Assembly: GCA_915070235.1 (NCBI GenBank)
Contig: CAJZFM010000012.1
Coordinates: forward strand, 1-17,643
Length of the DNA: 17,643 nucleotides
Origin: an uncultured Capnocytophaga sp.
GTDB lineage: Bacteria > Bacteroidota > Bacteroidia > Flavobacteriales > Flavobacteriaceae
Direction: 5' to 3'
The position numbers and the translations under genes are program-made. The notes beneath the pieces were generated by a model. That model had not been told where the DNA came from, did no database searches, and saw only the letters and a program-made list of their open reading frames with translations. The stretch's first letter is position 1; each line of letters begins with the position of its first letter. Positions 15,154-17,643 of the stretch are shown here, piece after piece.

Positions 15154-15561
15154 AAATACCTATTACCACTACTTTTATTCTCTTGTACTGCTACACAGCA
15201 AATAGAAGAGAAGCCAGATACACCCTTACAATTACAAGGGGAATGGAACTTACAGACATTACGAGGAGTAGCCCCTGCTACTTCTATTCACTTGCCCACG
15301 CTGGAGATAGATCTTAAGGAAAATCGTATCACAGGTAATAGTGGCTGTAATAACTATTTTGCTTCCATAGAGAGTTGCTCCCCTACAACACTTTCCTTTT
15401 CACCAATTGGAGCTACTCGCATACTTTGCTTATCGGAAAATATAGAAAGTGACTACTTTCAGGCCTTAGAAGAAGTAACCACCTATAAAATACAAGCAAA
15501 TACTCTATTGTTGCTTAACAAACAAGGTGAGGAAGTTGTAAAAATGATTAAAAAACAATAA
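15151..15561 (+). CDS. META-domain lipoprotein, copy 2
   Basis: A 136-residue lipoprotein with a very short signal peptide (MKYLLPLLLFSC, lipidated Cys12). About 26-136 form a META/HslJ-like domain close to the family pattern: LQGEWNLQTL, TGNSGCNNYF with Cys66, LSFSPIGATRILC with Cys93, then FQALEEVTTYKIQANTLLLL and a final GEEVV strand. A third domain cysteine, Cys76, is extra. It is related to the gene before it (matching order of motifs and the shared EVxTYK and KQGE segments), so this is a diverged tandem pair. Its start codon is the end of a run of 7-base repeats. The DUF4139 gene follows after 34 bases. Confidence 0.87.
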   Translation: MKYLLPLLLFSCTATQQIEEKPDTPLQLQGEWNLQTLRGVAPATSIHLPTLEIDLKENRITGNSGCNNYFASIESCSPTTLSFSPIGATRILCLSENIESDYFQALEEVTTYKIQANTLLLLNKQGEEVVKMIKKQ

Positions 15562-15563
15562 GG

Positions 15564-15598
15564 ATTAATGCCGTCTAACGGATAACTAATAACTCATG
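15564..15598. repeat. second run of 7-base units ending in a start codon
   Basis: The 34-base gap after META copy 2 divides into 7-base units in phase from 15564: ATTAATG first, then three variants, then ACTCATG (15592-15598), whose last three bases are the ATG of the DUF4139 gene. A small CCGT/ACGG hairpin (15571-15581) lies in the middle units. Confidence 0.55.
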
Positions 15599-17206
15599 AA
15601 AAGATTATTCTTGGCTATAGTAGCCCTTCCCTTGCCTATAATAGCGCAGGAGAAACCAACCTTTACCCAAGCGAAGATAAAGCAGGCAACTGTCTATTTC
15701 ACTGGGGCGGAGCTTACCCATACCGCTTCGGCAAATATTCCCAAAGGAACGAGTGAAGTGGTAATTAAGAATGTGGCCAACACGCTTTCGGAAGAGACGA
15801 TTCGTGTATTGGCGCCCTCCAACGTAACGGTACTCTCAGCACAATTTACCAACCAATATATGGAGGAATACGATGCAGAAAGATACGCTCCCACCCTCAA
15901 GCGGGTACAAGATAGCTTGACCCTCTTGGATAACCAACTTAAAAAATACCGCAACGAACGCTATTCCAAGGAGAAAACCATTAGTTTCTTGGACGGTAAT
16001 AATGCTCTGCAAGGTCATCAGGACGGTCTTGCTCTTGCTGATATTCCTAAAGTTATGGACTACTATACCACCAAGCGTATAGAGCTGCTCAATAGTATAG
16101 ATGAAATCAAGGCAAAGGAAGAAACGCTCTCGGCTGCCATAACTAAGCTCAATGCCAAGTTGGATACAAATGTCTCCAAACAAGAGCATCTCTCCAATGG
16201 GAAGATTATCCTCCAGCTGATGTCGCCTGTGGCACAAAAGGCTGATTTCCAAGTGAGCTATATTTCTACACAGGCTACTTGGTATCCGTCCTATGAGCTG
16301 CGTGGAGAAAAGATCACCGAGCCTATTCACCTGCTCTACAAAGGACAAATTGCCCAAAACACAGGGGTAGATTGGAAAGGGGTCAAGCTCCACCTCTCCA
16401 GCGGCAATCCCAACAAGAGCAACCAATTCCCTGTGCTAAAAACTTGGTTTGTACAGCTCACCTCCCCTCGTGACTATGAATATGTGAGAAATGCAGAAAT
16501 GTTGAATGCGGCTCCCTTGGCTATTAAAAAAGAAGTAGCTAAAGATGAAAAAATCCAACTAGAAGAATCCACCATGACACGCTATACTGCCCTTTCGGAA
16601 AACCAACTCAATATTTCCTTTGATATAGATATACCCTATGATATCCTTTCCAATGGTAAGGTACATAGTATCTCCTTACAAGAATTGCAACTCAAAGCCA
16701 CTTACAAGTACTATACCGCTCCACGAGTAGATAAAGATGTGTATTTGGTAGCAGCAATAGAGGATTATTCTAAGTATAACCTCCTACCAGGGGAAGCTAA
16801 CATTGTATATGAGGGTTTATATGTAGGAAAAACCTATATAGACCCCAATCAAACCGCAGAAACGCTCAACATCACCATGGGTAATGACAAAAAAGTGAGT
16901 GTAAAACGAGAGAAAGTAGCCGAAAAATCCCAGACTAAGTTTATTTCAACCAACAAAGAACAGATATTTACCTATGATATCATCTTGCGTAACAACAAGA
17001 AGGAGCCTGTAACCCTTGTTCTCAAAGACCAATACCCTGTTTCTATTGAAAAGAGCATAGAGATAGAGCTCTTAGAAAGTTCCCATGCCTCTGTAGATGA
17101 GCTTAGTCATATTCTTACTTGGGAGCTTACCCTCAAACCCAACGAAACCAAGACATTCCGCCTTAGCTACAAGTTGAAATACCCTAAGGATAAGACGGTG
17201 AATTAG
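15596..17206 (+). CDS. DUF4140/DUF4139 protein (mucoidy inhibitor MuiA-like)
   Basis: A 536-residue exported protein. The signal peptide (1-18) ends Ile-Ala-Gln. About 27-125 match DUF4140, opening with IKQATVYFTGAELTHTA. A helical, probably coiled-coil stretch follows (about 96-205, with KRVQDSLTLLDNQLKKY and NSIDEIKAKEETLSAAITKL). About 215-530 match DUF4139, with FQVSYISTQATWYPSYELRG, KGQIAQNTGVDWKGVKLHLS and, near the end, LTWELTLKPNETKTFRLSYK. Relatives include proteins named mucoidy inhibitor A; biochemical function is unknown. Length is typical and no damage is seen. It is last in the plus-strand run from SUFU onward and is followed by a strong terminator at 17261-17301. Confidence 0.9.
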   Translation: MKRLFLAIVALPLPIIAQEKPTFTQAKIKQATVYFTGAELTHTASANIPKGTSEVVIKNVANTLSEETIRVLAPSNVTVLSAQFTNQYMEEYDAERYAPTLKRVQDSLTLLDNQLKKYRNERYSKEKTISFLDGNNALQGHQDGLALADIPKVMDYYTTKRIELLNSIDEIKAKEETLSAAITKLNAKLDTNVSKQEHLSNGKIILQLMSPVAQKADFQVSYISTQATWYPSYELRGEKITEPIHLLYKGQIAQNTGVDWKGVKLHLSSGNPNKSNQFPVLKTWFVQLTSPRDYEYVRNAEMLNAAPLAIKKEVAKDEKIQLEESTMTRYTALSENQLNISFDIDIPYDILSNGKVHSISLQELQLKATYKYYTAPRVDKDVYLVAAIEDYSKYNLLPGEANIVYEGLYVGKTYIDPNQTAETLNITMGNDKKVSVKREKVAEKSQTKFISTNKEQIFTYDIILRNNKKEPVTLVLKDQYPVSIEKSIEIELLESSHASVDELSHILTWELTLKPNETKTFRLSYKLKYPKDKTVN

Positions 17207-17260
17207 TCAGGGATAAAGCCTGCAAGAGCGGAGTAGGTGAAACAATTCGCCTTTATATAG

Positions 17261-17301
17261 ATTAGTCGTCAGTGAGTATTAACCACTGACGACTAATTTT
17301 T
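17261..17301 (+). terminator. intrinsic terminator after the DUF4139 gene
   Basis: A perfect 14-bp stem (17261-17274 with 17284-17297) and 9-base loop are followed by a run of five T (17297-17301). It lies 55 bases past the DUF4139 stop and is by far the best terminator in the window. On the minus strand no T-run follows, so it should act on plus-strand transcripts. The stem shares the core GTCAGTG/CACTGAC with the hairpin at 15104-15132. Confidence 0.8.
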
Positions 17302-17307
17302 AATATG

Positions 17308-17377
17308 GAGAAAACAGCCATTTTTTTCTATGTTAGTTTTCTCATTTATACGAAATAGGGTTTTTGCAATGAGAAAA
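17308..17377. repeat. three mutually complementary segments downstream of hsdM
   Basis: TTTTCTCATT (17337-17346) pairs with AATGAGAAAA (17368-17377) over 10 bp, and the overlapping GTTTTCTC (17336-17343) pairs with GAGAAAAC (17308-17315) over 8 bp. The two pairings exclude each other. They lie in the first 75 bases after the hsdM stop, on the 3' side of that gene. Confidence 0.55.
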
Positions 17378-17382
17378 GTTCA

Positions 17383-17643
17383 TCAAGGCAAAGGTTCTAA
17401 TCCTAACTCTATTAAGAACTGATTGTGCTTCTCAGTAGCTTCTTTTATACGACTATCAATAGCCTTGAGTTGCTGAGTAACAGCTTTTAAATCTATCAAA
17501 GGTTCTTCTTCTACAGTACTGATATAGCGTGAAATATTAAGATTATACCCATTACTCTCTATTTCTTTTAACGAAACAATACGCGAATAACGCGCTTCTT
17601 CTTTGCGCTGTTGATAAGTTTCTATAATCTTATCAATATCTTG
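17383..17643 (-). CDS. hsdM: type I restriction-modification DNA methyltransferase subunit HsdM, C-terminal part
   Basis: Partial: the last 86 codons of a gene that continues beyond the window. The translation holds the C-terminal HsdM pattern: IVSLKEIESNGYNLNISRYI (residues 22-41 of the visible part), then EEEPLIDLKAV and, after a helical segment of about 20 residues, FLIELGLEPLP at the end. HsdM methylates adenine in the target chosen by HsdS and is also part of the restriction complex with HsdR. The catalytic NPPF region is outside the window. No hsdS gene follows on this strand; the next 176 bases are non-coding and then the convergent DUF4139 gene ends. So hsdM is last in its operon, with hsdS and hsdR, if present, lying upstream of it beyond the window. 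Confidence 0.85.
   Translation of the reverse strand, partial: QDIDKIIETYQQRKEEARYSRIVSLKEIESNGYNLNISRYISTVEEEPLIDLKAVTQQLKAIDSRIKEATEKHNQFLIELGLEPLP

Noticed and set aside
13530..15598. The tandem repeats as a CRISPR array.
   Set aside because: Units are 7 bases, directly adjacent and without spacers, so they do not form repeat-spacer structure; no cas genes are present.
15836..16426. A 196-codon minus-strand frame inside the DUF4139 gene.
   Set aside because: Antisense shadow of a well-supported gene; no start signals and no known motifs.
13588..17206. The accessory run as a mobile element.
   Set aside because: No transposase, integrase, tRNA gene or terminal inverted repeats with target duplication were seen; the only long direct repeat is the one at two start codons.

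Overview
The window reads as a piece of a Bacteroidota chromosome, most likely of the family Flavobacteriaceae. Evidence for this: TAnnTTTG-type -7 promoter elements (often with a TTG about 20 bases upstream), almost no Shine-Dalgarno sequences, a SusC-like TonB-dependent receptor paired with a DUF4249 lipoprotein, a DUF5686 outer-membrane protein, and many short lipoproteins. Moderate GC and the gene set are compatible with Capnocytophaga, but the genus cannot be proved from the sequence alone.

Layout. Bases 1-327 hold no convincing gene. They carry a -7 element, a hairpin-rich stretch that could be a small RNA of about 100 nt, and a long hairpin next to the end of the first gene. Bases 328-5104 are a minus-strand block: short-chain dehydrogenase, a small unknown protein, an extended SDR (epimerase/reductase type, ATGA overlap with the unknown protein), and a DUF5686 outer-membrane protein with its own -7 element. 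Bases 5238-6765 are a plus-strand pair, a class I PLP aminotransferase and a single-domain rhodanese. Bases 6758-9977 are a minus-strand TonB receptor/DUF4249 lipoprotein operon whose end overlaps the rhodanese gene. Bases 10136-11037 hold two convergent small lipoproteins with overlapping stop codons. Bases 11157-13528 are a cysteine desulfurase overlapping (ATGA) a MacB/FtsX-type permease. Bases 13588-17206 look more accessory: a Suppressor-of-fused family protein, a DUF4298 protein, two neighbouring META-domain lipoproteins and a DUF4140/DUF4139 (MuiA-like) protein. A strong terminator hairpin follows, and the window ends in the C-terminus of a type I restriction-modification methyltransferase (HsdM) on the minus strand.

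Functional reading. Most genes are housekeeping metabolism (amino-group and sulfur chemistry, SDR reductions) or envelope proteins (receptor, permease, lipoproteins). I see no complete, clearly new multi-gene system. The most unusual signal is non-coding. Several intergenic gaps are built from degenerate 7-base units (ATTAACA, ATTGACA, ACTGACT and similar). At two adjacent genes the units run in phase into the start codon, and where the units switch strand they make hairpins. A second oddity is a 24-base identical segment spanning the start codons of the SUFU and DUF4298 genes, which otherwise encode unrelated proteins.
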